DNA of 64,000 nucleotides. Source: Cordylochernes scorpioides. Its lineage: Eukaryota > Arthropoda > Arachnida > Pseudoscorpiones > Chernetidae. The position numbers and the translations under genes were made by a program. The stretch lies in contig CP092872.1 in NCBI GenBank assembly GCA_030710605.1, positions 7,181,763 through 7,245,762 on the forward strand, read 5' to 3'. Under the pieces are notes generated by a model, which worked only from the letters and a program-made list of their open reading frames with translations, did not search any database and had not been told where the DNA came from. Positions 19,040 to 30,419 of this stretch are shown one piece after another (position 1 is the first letter of the stretch; every line of letters begins with the position of its first letter).

Positions 19040-19660
19040 TAGACATCTACGGTACACTATGACACAGGTTCTGGTAGAAGCTGATGTGTACCATGTCCTT
19101 GTTAGACAAATACAATTCTAAACTGGAAGTTGGTTCACACAGCAATGGAAAATATTGTGGTGAAGTCTGACTTCTTGTCAATAATAAACCTTCCCGGTAT
19201 GGGTTCCCCATCAGTTTAAACTGTCCCTTCACAATGGAATAACTTTAAAGTGTGTGACTGATAAGGCACAATTTGGATTATAGATTATAAATTTGGATTA
19301 TGGATTATTAATTTAAGAGACAATATAAAGAAGCATTTTTCATTCAAAAGAAATGTGCTACAATTAACAGAATGGAAGAAAGAGGAAATATAAATGATAT
19401 TTATAGATATGCTTTTAATTATATTTGAAAAAAAAAACAATTTTCAATTCTAACAATAATATTCTGTGTTTCTCAGATAAATATCTTCTTCTTATCTGTT
19501 ATCTTGTTTACACACTTGATAACAGGAACTATTTAAAAACATGCTGTGGTAAAATTTCTCATTCAGTACTTTTGTCTGAAGATGGTAACAACGCTGTTGC
19601 CGAAACATCACACGCTATTTATTTATTTGGATTTGGTCTTATTACAAAGTGTGTGACATT
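19040..19660. other. Intergenic, fold-back remnants
   Basis: Contains fold-back fragments at 19258-19305 and 19551-19650. A minus-strand 61-codon frame (19047-19232) is unrecognised. No gene is supported. Confidence 0.5.
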
Positions 19661-20530
19661 TCAATAACAGCGTTGCGGTGATGGTCAATAGATGGTGTCT
19701 AGTTTTGATGTTTATTTTTACTGGAGAGGTGCCCTATGCTTTTTTATATCAATTTCCTCCCAGACAATTTTTCCATCTATATATATAGACACTAGAGGAG
19801 TTGGCTTGAGAAGATGGCTGTTGAATGGTTGCAGCTGATCTCCATACCAGAGATTGTCTTTTAGCTGAACATGGAAGGTCTTTAGACAGGATCTGACTGT
19901 CTTAAAGACTTTTCTCGGAGACGCCTATGGGTTGATTGGTCACCCCCATGGAGCCAGACCATAATGGTGGGCGTGAGGGGCCAAACAATGGCCGCTCTGT
20001 GCATGGAGAATGCATCATTCCTTTTGGTACAATGGCCATATTAGCAGCATAGGTGCATGCTTCGCATGCAGGCTTGTGGACCTTCGAGGTCTGGGTGGCC
20101 ACAACTCCTAGGATGTCTTAAGACTTTTTGGTATGAAGGCAGTATAAAACCTGTTTTTTTGGAGTTTTCCTGTCATAGAAATCAACTTTTTAGTGGGGTA
20201 ACAATTTATTTTACTTAGTTTTTTAAGCACATTTATAAAACCTATCAAACTGTTTCACTTCTAAATTTTGTAAGCCCATATAAAAATATAGTGTGTTGAA
20301 CATAACCTATGTTAACATCACAATTAAATTGGTATAAGAAGTTATCTCTCCGGTAAGAGGACACCTCTCTTTAAAGGACACTTTGACTCAGCAATTAGGT
20401 TTTCTATTGTATTACCAATTTTAGTCAACCTGGGAGTCTACCTGCCTTGTAAGTGCAATTTTTGCTCAGAACTAAATGGAAACTAAATATCAGGGCAGGT
20501 TTTACTACTGCAGTGTGAGTAACTATTTTT
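19660..20530. other. Intergenic, mostly unrecognised
   Basis: A GATGGTGTCTAGTT block near 19690 recurs near 30850, hinting at another dispersed repeat. A partial AACCTCC-type MITE lies at 20340-20412. No supported gene. Confidence 0.45.
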
Positions 20531-20532
20531 TT

Positions 20533-20843
20533 TTTTTTTGCTTATCCCTAGTACATGTGGTACAGGCCATGATAATCATGGTGAGTAGAAGTAGGCGACT
20601 GTTTTTACTGTAAGTGCACCACATGTCTACACATGTGAAAAGCAGTTCGACTTTGCACTTACAAATGTGCCTTAGCCCCGTTTGGTTACTTGCACTCGCT
20701 GATGGGGTTGGACTTTTGCAAGAATCGGGGGCCATTGGAGTATTTTTTTTTTTTAAACATAAAAAAAGTGCCCAATGTGGGAATCGAACCCGGGTCGTAG
20801 CGGTCGAAAACCAACGGTTTAACCAGCCTTCCACTGACCCCTG
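20533..20843 (-). mobile_element. tRNA-derived SINE, full length
   Basis: One of the best preserved copies: minus-strand head GGTCAGTGGAAGGCTGG, box-B GGTTCGATTCCC, tail CTAGGGATAAGC plus a long A run. Flanking GAGTAACTAT occurs at 20517-20526 and GTGAGTAACTATG at 20842-20854, a likely target duplication. Confidence 0.9.
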
Positions 20844-20865
20844 TGAGTAACTATGATGTTACATG

Positions 20866-20990
20866 GTAAACACAAGGTAATAAGAACAAACCCAAATAAA
20901 TAGTGTGTGACATTTCTGTAACAGCGTTGTTACTGAAATATCACGCACTATTTATTTGGATTTGTTCTTATTACTTTGTGCTTATATTAT
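20866..20990. mobile_element. Fold-back family, short copy
   Basis: Inverted arms (CACAAGGTAATAAGAAC and GTTCTTATTACTTTGTG) with the core collapsed to AACAGCGTTGTTACTG. A fragment of an AACCTCC MITE follows at 21010-21100, then an Sx tail on the minus strand at 21125-21210. Confidence 0.75.
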
Positions 20991-21210
20991 AAAAAAGAAT
21001 AAAAAGAGTTAAAAATAGAATACACTCGCGCTCGAGGATACCTCTCTATAAAGGACAGTTTGGCTCTGCAACTAGACTTTACAGGGAGGTAGTTCTGTAT
21101 ATGTTGATAAATTTTCATAATCTTCTTCTTCTTCTTTCTTATCTCCACACTTGGTGAAGTAGAATGTGTCTGCCTTTGTCATTAAGACTGGGAGCACTAC
21201 TCTACTTCAT

Positions 21211-21540
21211 TATAATTTGTATAATTTTGAAAAATCTCAGGAACCTCTGGGATTGAATTTGCAAGGATTCTGGAAGAGAAGGAGAGAATAAGAAGGTGAG
21301 CTAGAACCAGGTAAAGCAGTCAGCCAGGTTGTAAACAAGAGAACAAAGCACCTAAAAATGGCAGAAATATAAGCCTGCTGGTGTTGTGTTGCAGCTATTC
21401 CCAGAACCCCTGTCTACCTGCACACCTCCACAGCTAATTATCTCCTAGGTTCAAATGTAACAAAATGTTTACTTTCATCTATTTTGGATTTGTTTCTCTT
21501 TAATCTGCCATCTCCTTCACATTAGGTTTTATTTACGATA
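21211..21540. other. Intergenic, nothing recognised
   Basis: No repeat ends, exon-like frames or RNA signals seen. Confidence 0.5.
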
Positions 21541-21925
21541 AGGCACAATTTGGATTATAGATTATCTCTTTATCGTGCAAATGAAAGTAGCTGATGGCTT
21601 GCGCCATCTATCGGAATAAATATCAACTATTCTCGTTGATTTTTAATTATTCCAGAATTGGCCAAATACCCATTCTTGATTAATCAAGAAAAGCTAACCA
21701 CGGATGCGTTTCGGGCTGTTGGCCCTCATCAGCGTGGTGCAAGCTGTACCTCAACTACTAAAAAACTGGTTATTCAGACATCCTGAAAAATTATGAAACG
21801 GGTAGTTAAGGCCAGAATTGCGTGAGACCACGACACAATGTGAAGAAATAGTACAAATGTGATATCGTACTGGGATAAGGTGCATAAATTAAAAAAAGGC
21901 ATCTCCTTATTGTGCAACTGAAAGT
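21541..21925 (-). mobile_element. Hammerhead-bearing repeat with partial head-to-tail duplication
   Basis: The block ATCTCTTTATCGTGCAAATG (21564) recurs as ATCTCCTTATTGTGCAACTG (21901), 337 bp apart, so the unit is just over one monomer repeated head to tail. Between lie the hammerhead core, a TTCTTGATTAATCAAGAA palindrome (21674-21691) and GATGGC...GCCATC. This is the layout of retrozymes and of Penelope pseudo-LTRs. Confidence 0.72.
21697..21738 (-). ncRNA. Hammerhead ribozyme core, minus strand
   Basis: Minus strand: ACCACG, CTGATGA (21726-21732), GGGC-CAACA-GCCC, GAAA (21709-21712), CGCATC, CGTGGT. Stem I is a perfect 6 bp. The only departure from the 11 kb copy's core is CGCGTC to CGCATC, weakening the self-complementary stem III. 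Probably a slightly decayed ribozyme. Confidence 0.75.
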
Positions 21926-22370
21926 GATTATAGATTATAGACACAAGGTGATAAGACCAAATCCAAATATATAGTGTGTGATGTTTCGGTAACAGCATTG
22001 TTACCATCTTCATACAATAGTTTTAACTATGATAAGGCACAATTTGAATTATAGATTATAAACACAAGGTGATAAGACCAAATCCAAATAAATAAATAGT
22101 GTGCGATGTTTCAGTAACAACACTGTTACCGAAACATCGCACACTATTTATTTATTTGGATTTGGTCTTACCACCTTGTGTTTAGTTTTAACATCTTCGT
22201 CTTATCTGCTATCTTGTTTACGCACTTGATAATAGTAACTATTTTAAACAGGGTGTAATATTCTTTTCTCATTCAGCACTTTTGTCTGAATATAGTAACA
22301 ACCCTGTTACAGAAACGTCACACACTTTTTTAAATTTGTATTTGGTTTATTATCTTTTGTTTATAAAGTT
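21926..22370. mobile_element. Fold-back family copies (two to three)
   Basis: 21926-22015 single arm; 22030-22185 short palindromic copy (GATAAGGCACAATTTG to CCACCTTGTGTTTA); 22260-22370 degraded plus arm. The hammerhead-like stem is partly lost. Confidence 0.7.
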
Positions 22371-22470
22371 TTATTGGAACTATAGAAGCTTCATGAAATG
22401 GCCGATATTTCACACGAAGAAACCTTTTAGAGGAGAGTCCTTGTTTTTCCTTTAGAGGAAAGACTAAGAA

Positions 22471-23715
22471 ACACAAGGTAATAAGACCAAATCCAAATAC
22501 AGTATAACCTCGTTAATTCGACACTCTACCTTAATTCGACCATATTCTGATGTCCCGACCTCCGGCCTATCAAATAACAAACCGTTAATTCGACAGTATC
22601 GATAATACGACAGTTCCGATAGTTCGACCATTTTAAAATTCTAATTTCGACAGTTGAGTGTTTTTTTTTTACATACAACTTTACCGCTAAACGGTATTAC
22701 GCCGGCGGGGCGCCGATAGGATCGCGCATGCACACTTTTGATTTCTGTTAGTTTAAGTTTCACTTTGCAGTGCCATTGCGCAATGTCGCGAGTGTTATTG
22801 TTTGTTTGTTTTTTTACGCTGGAATTTAGGAATCACACGCTAATTAATAATATTATTTTCTTTTTAAATTTCAGCATTGAAATATTTAAGTTATTTTAAA
22901 ATTTACAAATAATTTCCTTTTAAATAAATAAATCTTCATAAAATGTAGTCACAATGATTATGATAACATTTTATTTCAATATTCCATTTCCATATTATTA
23001 AAAAAGATTTAAACACAAAATCAATAACACCTGCAAGCAGCAGTGGATGTCTTTAATACAATAGTTATTTGAAACATTCCAGAGGAAGAAAGACATGCAT
23101 GCTTTTTTTTAAATAGACCATCTGGAATATATCCAGAATAGGATTTCGGTGCAAAAACAGACATCTATAAAGGAATTTTTAAAAAGATCTTCATGATTAT
23201 TTTTAAATATTATTTTTAAATTTTCTTTTTATTTTCCATATTTATTTCCTTTCAACTGCTATATTCTTCAATTAGAGTAAAATATTATTTGTAATTATTT
23301 CCTGTTTCAAAAATATGTAGTATTGCCATTTTGTCCCTGATACTAAAGTTAATCATGAAAATAAAAAATAATACAAAAAAGGACACACACAATGGTTTCA
23401 ATTAATATGATCAATTTATATTACTAAGCAATTTTAAAAAATATTATTTTAGCGAGTTAGATGATTAGCTAATCATCTAACCTTAATTCAACACTTCCTT
23501 TAATTCAACCGAAAGCTCTGATCCCTTGGGGTGTTGAATTAAAGAGGTTCGACTGTAAATAAATAGTGTGCGACGTTTCTGCAGCGTTGCTATCACCATC
23601 AGACAGTACTTTTGTCTGAAGATGATAACAACGCTGTTACCGAAACGTCACACACTATTTGGATATGGTCTTATTACCTTGTGTTTATAATCTATAATCT
23701 TAATTGTACCTAATC
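22471..23715. mobile_element. Fold-back copy split by a pogo-like element
   Basis: The left part (22471-22497, ending ATCCAAA) and right part (from 23558, AATAAATAGTGTG) join perfectly at a TA if 22498-23557 is removed. The right part keeps the plus-arm core CTGAAGATGATAACAACG and a GAAACGTC. Confidence 0.85.
22498..23557. mobile_element. Tigger/pogo-like non-autonomous element, 1060 bp
   Basis: Ends TACAGTATAACCTCGTTAAT and TTAAAGAGGTTCGACTGTA are inverted repeats, with internal repeats of TTAATTCGAC near both ends. TA is duplicated at the insertion. The AT-rich middle has no transposase frame that I can recognise. Confidence 0.82.
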
Positions 23716-23949
23716 CCTATTTATTTATTTAAACTTTATCTTATTACCTTGGGTTTAAAAACAATTTCCTACTGCCCATATTCTGGTGAGTAAAAAAAGT
23801 TTGGGGGAGGGCTCAAAACCAATGATAGCAATATTTGTGATTTTAATACAGAGATCTGGTGTAAAGAGAGAGGCATGGGGAAAAGTCCTATTAGAGTCCT
23901 TCAAAAGTCTAGAGGGCAACAACATAAAAAATTATAAGAAAAAATGTCC

Positions 23950-24205
23950 TCCCAAGAGAACAACAGTCTTTGATTTCCATACTTAAGTCTGGTCATCTAC
24001 GGACAATGACTTTCCAGAATGGTTGCAAGGTTTTCCCACTATGTACTAAGTGTCAACCTGCAACCCCAAAACACATTATTGACTGTATTGACTCATCCAT
24101 TGATGTGCTCTACTCATTCCCAGCACAGACACCATCAACAAGTTCTACAAGCTTGATACCCTGATATGATTGAGTGGAGATATGAAAGATGAAGACCAAC
24201 AATGG
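23950..24205 (+). mobile_element. LINE L2 3' end
   Basis: Frame encodes LKSGHLRTMTFQNGCKVF and CTKC...ATPKHIIDC, the RNase H-distal zinc-finger tail of a Jockey/I-like ORF2, then the short UTR ATTGAGTGGAGATATG. Part of the coding end is out of frame (old copy). Confidence 0.8.
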
Positions 24206-24424
24206 TATCACATGTTACAACAATAAAACAAAACATTTTTATTGATTTTACTTTTAAAAGTATTCATGTACTTTTTTTGTCTACAAGGTCATTTAACATT
24301 CAGTGAGTAATTTAAATGAATATTATTATTATATAGGGTGTCTCAGGATGAATCATCAACATTTCTCCCTGTGAGATAGCTTTTGTTTAAGTGAGAGCAC
24401 ATTTTGTTGGCATTAGTTCTTACC
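24206..24424. other. Intergenic, nothing recognised
   Basis: AT-rich, no supported element. Confidence 0.4.
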
Positions 24425-24890
24425 ATGATACGGCACAATTGGGATTAGAGATTAGAAACACAAGGCATTAAGCCCAAATTCAAATAAATAAATAGTGTGT
24501 GATGAAAAGGCACACAATTTGGATTATAGATTATAAACACAAGGTAATAAGACCAAATCCGAATAAATAAATAAATAGTGTGTGACATTTCGGTAACAGC
24601 GTTGTTACCATCTTCAGACAAAAGTACTGAATGTGTACTTCAGTGTTTATGTTCAGTAATGTACTTCATTCAGTACTTTTGTCTGAAGATGGTAACAATG
24701 CTGTTACCGAAACGTCACACACTATTTATTTATTTGGTCTTATTACCTGTGTGATGTTTCAGTGTTGTTACCATTATCAGACAAAATGGTAATGATGGTA
24801 ACAATGCAAACACCGAAAGGTCACACACTATTTATTTATTTGGTTCTATTACCTTGTGTTTATAATCTATAATCCAAATTGTGCCTTATC
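24425..24890. mobile_element. Fold-back family cluster
   Basis: Minus arm, spacer, plus arm (24510-24750) followed by a second, partly deleted plus segment to ATAATCCAAATTGTGCCTTATC at 24890. Tandem plus arms echo the arrangement at 2598-3018. Confidence 0.78.
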
Positions 24891-24909
24891 ATTTCCAATC
24901 CATGTTTAC

Positions 24910-25185
24910 ATTCACTGGGTCGGTGGATGAGTGGATCTAAACTGTTGATTTTTGGACGCTACAATCCGGGATCAAATCCTGCATTCTTACAAAATCAAAC
25001 CCACTTGCGAGTGCAAGTAACCAAACAGGGCTCTGGCATACTTGTAAGTTTTAAAGTAGAACTGCTTTTCATATTATGTAGACATGTGATGCACTTACAG
25101 TAAAAGCAGTCGCCAACTACTACCCACCATGATTATCATGGTCTGTACCATGTGTACTAGGGGTAATAATAATTTTTTTAAAAGT
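24910..25185 (+). mobile_element. tRNA-derived SINE, internally deleted
   Basis: Head GGGTCGGTGGATGAGTGG, box-B GGGATCAAATCC, then a deletion of the T-rich linker, body and CTAGGGGTAATAA end. Confidence 0.8.
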
Positions 25186-25374
25186 TTACATTCAATGCAA
25201 CATACACAAGTAGAAAGGTTTCTAACTGGTGGACAAACAGTTGTCCAGTACATTGTCCCATTTCTGTGCTTAAGGAAGTGCTTCCCTGGGAGATCTGAAT
25301 CCTACCAGGCAGGTCATCCCTGAGTGGCAAAAAGGGGAAGAGCCATTAGACAGGGTGGTGGTGAACTGACAATA

Positions 25375-26045
25375 TGTGATAAGAACAGTTCAGTCTGGTC
25401 ATCTACAGACAATGACTTTCTACAATGGTTGCAAGGTTTTCCTGCTATGTACTGCTATGTAGTAAGTGTCAACCTGCAACCCCAAACCATATCATTGACT
25501 GTATTGACTCATCCATTGATGAGCTCTACTTATTCCCAGCAGACACCATCAACAAGCTCTACAAGCTTGATACCCTGATATGATTGAGTGGAGATAAGAA
25601 AGAAGATGTAGTACAGCAACCACATCATTGACTGTATTGAATCGTCCATTGATGAGCTCTACTTATCCTCAGCAGACACCATCAACAAGTTATACAAGCT
25701 TGATACCTTGATATGATTGAGTGGAGATAAGAAAGAAGAAGATGTAGTACAGCAATCACATCATTGACTGTATTGACTCGTCCATTGATGAGCTCTACTC
25801 ATCCCCAGCAGACACCATCAACAAGCTCTACAAGCTTGATACCCTGATATGATTGAGTGGAGATAAGAAAGAAGAAGACACATCCCCAGCAGACACCATC
25901 AACAAGCTCTACAAGCTTGATACCCTGATATGATTGAGTGAAGATAAGAAAGAAGAAGACACATCCCCAGCAGACACCATCAACAAGCTCTACAAGCTTG
26001 ATACCCTGATATGATTGAGTGGAGATAAGAAAGAAGAACAGTTCA
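25375..26045 (+). mobile_element. LINE L2 3' end with tandemly repeated UTR
   Basis: A coding tail (GTCTGGTCATCTACAG block) leads into five repeats of the CTACAAGCTTGATACCCTG...GAGATAAGAAAG end. The first three repeats are about 120 bp and the last two about 80 bp. Antisense frames of 119 codons across them are artefacts. Confidence 0.85.
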
Positions 26046-26236
26046 GGACCAACAGTCAAGTGTGGTGAGCCAGCTAGCCTGAGGTAGGGATAGACTATAA
26101 AATGCCACAATGACACCGGGTGAATGGCTAAATTATGAGCTGCCAGTAAAGCTATCATCTACAACAGCTGCATCCATATCAGGTTTGTCAACAAGGGTTC
26201 TTTCTCCAAGTTAGAAGCAACCTTCTAAGAAAAACC

Positions 26237-26466
26237 TTCTTTCCAAAAAAATAAATGCTTCAATGGCCCCCAATTCTTGCAAAGGTTCAACCCCAGCAGC
26301 AAGTGCAAGTAACCAAATGGGGCTCTGGCACATTTGTAAGTGCAAAGTCGAATTACTTTTCACGTGTGTAGACATGTGGTGCACTTACAGTAAAAGCAGT
26401 TGCTAACTACCCACCATGATTATCATGGCCTTTAACATGTGTACTAGGAATAAGCAAAAAAAAAAG
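26237..26466 (+). mobile_element. tRNA-derived SINE, 5'-truncated
   Basis: Body from GCTTCAATGGCCCCC to TACTAGGAATAAGCAAAAA; the tRNA-like head is missing. Confidence 0.82.
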
Positions 26467-26850
26467 AGAGGCTCTGGTGTCAATAAAATCATCTTCAATC
26501 ATAGAAAGAATCTCACAAATAAGGCTGGAAGCTCTGACACCACCTGGCCCCAGTTAAACAATGGCCTGATCTAAACAAAGGGCTCAACTCGGGAAGCTAG
26601 ATGCAGTATTGTACAGCTTGGATGGTTGGTGATCTTATTTGTTGTTATTGAACTACAATGTTGGTATACAATTGTGGATTATGATCAACCAATTCAATCC
26701 ATACCTTTATTGTAGACACCATCAGTCTTATATGCTGATTCTCTGGAAAGATAGAGCAATGATTGGAGAAAAGGAGAAATCAAATAAATAAAAGTTATAT
26801 GGGGAATTAAGAACACATCTAGGTGTTATAAAAATCTTGATATAATATTA
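26467..26850. other. Intergenic, weak repeat trace
   Basis: 26700-26750 (CCTTTATTGTAGACACCATCAG) resembles 29360-29395 (GCTTTATTAAGACCATCAG), another uncharacterised dispersed repeat. No gene seen. Confidence 0.4.
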
Positions 26851-27031
26851 TACAGTTAAACCTGTCTATAGCGCCCCCTCTAAATAGCGCCTCCCTCTCT
26901 ATAGCACCCGATTTTAAATATGTAGTACGATGCAATTTACATTAAAAGTGACCTGTCTATAGCACCCCCTCTCTATAGCACCTTATTTTGGTGAGTTCCA
27001 AGAGGGGGCGCTATAGACAGGTTTAACTGTA
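26851..27031. mobile_element. MITE, CTGTCTATAGCGCC family
   Basis: Ends TACAGTTAAACCTGTCTATA and TATAGACAGGTTTAACTGTA are perfect inverted repeats. Best preserved of the three copies and about 16 bp longer than the one near exon 11. Confidence 0.88.
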
Positions 27032-27346
27032 TATACATAGAGGTTATATAGGTTCCCTTTGCTCTTCTTTTTCTATAGAGATCCCTGTAAGTTATGGAAG
27101 AAAGATTAGATACAATTTGGATTATAGATTAGAAACACAAGGCAATAAGACTAAATCTCTATTCATGATAAAATTTGTGAAAAACATTTTAAAATAACAA
27201 AATATTTTCACACAATGGGTTTCTTTTTATTTCAAAACATTAACTTTCAAGTGATAATTGGATATTTACAACTGAAAATTTTTAAATTGAAGTGTAATTT
27301 AACAATGTTATGGAATATGTCTATTTACATTTTTAGGTATATAGTC

Positions 27347-27700
27347 AACTAGACGGGTCCCCGGGCTTCGCCCCAGGGTTGACCCGTGTGCATATCTACC
27401 CGAGTGATATATATATAGATAAGATTTTTTTTTTATAATTGTTTGTTATTAGCATTATCTATTTGTTTGCATCAGCATAATTTAATCTAATCTTTGATAG
27501 AGGGCGCTGTTCGTGAGCTAAGTAGAATAATTTGAATATATAGTTTTAATAATTGATTTATATATTTTTTTAAATAGCCTATCGTCTTCCCCGTATTTTT
27601 TTACCTGTGTATGGAAATTTTGGTTTGAATTAGTGAACTACTGCAAATTTGTATACCGGACATACAAACAAACATACAAACATTCATTTTTATATATATA
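27347..27700 (-). mobile_element. Non-autonomous Helitron, minus strand
   Basis: On the minus strand it begins TCTATATATATAAAAATG and ends with a GC-rich hairpin (GGGGCGAAGCCCGGGG area) then GTCTAGT. It shares its first 170 bp with 3316-3827 but has a different middle and 3' hairpin. Confidence 0.78.
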
Positions 27701-27799
27701 GATATTAAGTCCGTTTAAGAGCGATTATCACTTGAAAGCTAGCGTTTTGAAATAAAAAGAAACTCATTGTGAGGAAATATTTTGTAATTTTAAATAAGA

Positions 27800-28185
27800 C
27801 TGATAAGGCACAATTTGGATTATAGATTATAAACATATAAGACCAAATCCAAATAAATAGTGTGTGACGTTTCGGTAACAACATTGTTATCGAAACGTCA
27901 CACATTATTTTTTATTTATTTGGGATTTGGTCTTATTACCTTATGTTTAAATAAGACTAAATACAAATAAATAAATATTCATTTATTTGGATTTTTGGTC
28001 TTATTGCCTTGTGTTTCTAATGGGAAAGAAGGTAAATTTGGATTAAATAAATCAGAATCACTGGATTTTGCAAGACTAAATAAGTAAAATGTGACATTTC
28101 AGTAACAACCACACATCTTCAGACCAAAGTACTAAATGGCCACTTTTTGTCTGAAGACTTTTGACTGAAATGTTTCTCTCACTTT
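27800..28185. mobile_element. Fold-back family copies
   Basis: 27800-27955 is a short palindromic copy with the stem II region deleted (AACAACATTGTTATC). 27960-28185 is a series of degraded arms. An isolated 5' end is at 27105-27160. Confidence 0.65.
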
Positions 28186-28189
28186 TACT

Positions 28190-28371
28190 TACAGTAAAAC
28201 CTCTCCATAAGCAGACACTCCCGCTAGCGGACACCTCTTTACAATGGACAGCTTCAATTGTTAAAATTACCATTTTTACCAATAGATGCTTTCCTGTAAG
28301 TGAACACCTGTCTCTAAAGGATACTTTGGCTCTGTAACTAGGTGTGGTCCTTTAGAGAGAGGTTTAATTAT
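28190..28371. mobile_element. MITE, AACCTCC family, decayed right end
   Basis: Left end TACAGTAAAACCTCTCC intact; right end reads GAGAGGTTTAATTATA. Confidence 0.78.
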
Positions 28372-28509
28372 ATTTGGATTTAGTGTTGTTAACCCTGGAA
28401 TACTTTTTTAGTCACACGTACAAGGACAGGTAACTTGCTGCATATTGTTCTTATATTTTTAAAGAATCTGTGAGATAAGAGGGAGACTTCTAGTGTTGAT
28501 ACACTGTTC

Positions 28510-28630
28510 TACTCAAGGTAATAAGTATATGATGTTTCAGCATTGTTACCAACAATAATACTATTTATTAATTTAGATTTGGTTTTATCAACTTGTATAT
28601 GTATATTTATGATCCAAATTGTACCTAATT
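28510..28630 (+). mobile_element. Fold-back family, degraded arm
   Basis: AAGGTAATAAGTATATGATG to GATCCAAATTGTACC; hammerhead-like core deleted. Confidence 0.6.
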
Positions 28631-28985
28631 TAACTCCCCCTTTGCCGGTCTCAAGCCCGGATGAAAAAGGAGGAGGGGAAGCAGTGACAAGCTCGCTAAA
28701 AAACCTGGGCTCAGCTGGCCTGGCTGATAGTACCCTGTAAGGACTCCAGGGATACAGGATGAGCAGCGTTTGTACTCCATGTTAGGAGCGGCTGCACATG
28801 GCGTCTGTTCTTCATGTCAGAGGCGGCCATTTCTTTTGGAGCTAAGTCGGTCTGCCACTGAGTAGTGCTCCCAGTCTTAATGACAAAGGCAGACGCATTC
28901 TACTTCACCCAGTCATGATGGTTGTCAACTTTACAAGCTTGATACCCTTATATGATTGAGAGGAGATAAGAAAGAAAAAGACACC
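28630..28985 (+). mobile_element. SINE-like repeat (Sx family), full length
   Basis: From GCCGGTCTCAAGCCCGG through AGGCGGCCATTTC to ATTGAGAGGAGATAAGAAAG. Useful reference for the family's structure: a G/C-rich start, a CATGTCAGAGGCGGCC middle and the LINE L2-like tail. Confidence 0.8.
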
Positions 28986-29870
28986 GTTCTTACTGCAAAA
29001 GGAGAAATGAATAGAAATTTTGTTTCAATTTGCCAAGATGGTGGTTGATTGATCCAAATTTGCATGTTCTACTCCTAGTAGACAAATAAGTTCCTTTTTA
29101 TTCAATGCTTTTATTAAAATGATTAGATGGTGCGATAGTGCATCAAATCATTTAACTGTCTATAATTCAACACCAACTTTTGTTTGCTGCCCTGATCCCA
29201 GTTGAGAAGTTACTGTATTGGGGTGAGACGCCACGTTTATCAATATGTTAGGGGGGATAGTTTCAGATAGTATTTTGAGAAATTATACCACAGCATGTTT
29301 TAATATTTTTTGTCTAAAGTTGGTTAGACAAAAATTATTAAAACACACACACATACAAAGCTTTATTAAGACCATCAGTCTTATACAGATTCACCACAGG
29401 AAGAAATAATAGATGGAGCTCTTATACTCCAGGCAGCGCAGCACCCAACAACAGCCTCCTGGTCCGACACATGTCCAGTGGTCACATGTCCCTTTGTGCA
29501 TACGTCATGGTTAACGAATCACTGAACAGGCGAGTGTGGAATCAGCCGCATTCTAGTCTTCGCTTTCCTCGTCAAAATGGACCACGGCATTCAGCGATTC
29601 AATTAATCTCCTCCAAACGATGGCCTTGTAGATTCAGATAGATAAAGTTTCAGATAGATGAAGCTATTGTGAGTAGGCCTAGCACAGAACACACATAATA
29701 TGGTACATTAGCATGCCATCTGTGAGTCGACCCTCCCATTAATTTTTCATTGCAGTAAGGACAATAGAAATTTGTTTAATTTCTTAAAAGAATCATACGC
29801 ATCTATAATAGTTTCATATTCATAGAATTGACAGACCTATCCACATATTCTCATGCCCAGCAATGACCGC
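28986..29870. other. Intergenic, uncharacterised repeats
   Basis: 29350-29640 looks like part of a dispersed element (AAGACCATCAGTCTTATAC block). 29690-29800 is a CPYC-family copy on the minus strand. No gene is supported. Confidence 0.45.
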
Positions 29871-29877
29871 AGCCTTG

Positions 29878-30355
29878 CAGAAAATTGACATAGACCCAGA
29901 GCAGCAGCTTTACACACCCAAGATAGTGGATATTGCTGCTGCTGTGATAGAGATGCATGGAGACATCTGAGGTTCTTCATTGGACACGACAACAACAACA
30001 GAAAATTGACATGGACCCAGAACAGCAGCTTTTCACACTAAAGATAGTGGACATTGCTGTGATAGAGATGCATGGAGACATCTGAGGCTCTTAATTGGAC
30101 ACGACAACAACAGAAAATTGACATGGACCCAGAGCAACAGCTTTACACACCCAAGATAGTGGACATTGCAACTGCTGTGATAGAGATGCATGGAGACATC
30201 TGAGGCTATTCATTGGACATGACAACAACAACAGAAAATTGACATGGACCCAGAACAGCAGCTTTACACACCCAAGATAGAGGACATTGCTGTGATAGAG
30301 ATGCATGGAGACATCTGAGGCTCTTCATTGGACACGACAACAACAGAAAATTGAG
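29878..30355 (+). repeat. 110-120 bp tandem repeat, 4 units
   Basis: Units begin AGAAAATTGACATGGACC at about 29878, 30000, 30112 and 30231, with a partial fifth at 30344. Each contains ACACCCAAGATAG and ATGCATGGAGACATCTGAGG. Length differences come from a small GCAACTGCT indel. Confidence 0.9.
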
Positions 30356-30419
30356 AGTAGTTTTCATGCATCTAAAGAAATGAATATATTTGCCTGTATT
30401 GGCTATCTTTCATAGAAGA

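Noticed and set aside
25799-26158. 119-codon minus-strand frame with internal repeats
   Set aside because: Antisense of tandem LINE 3' ends; periodicity equals the DNA repeat.
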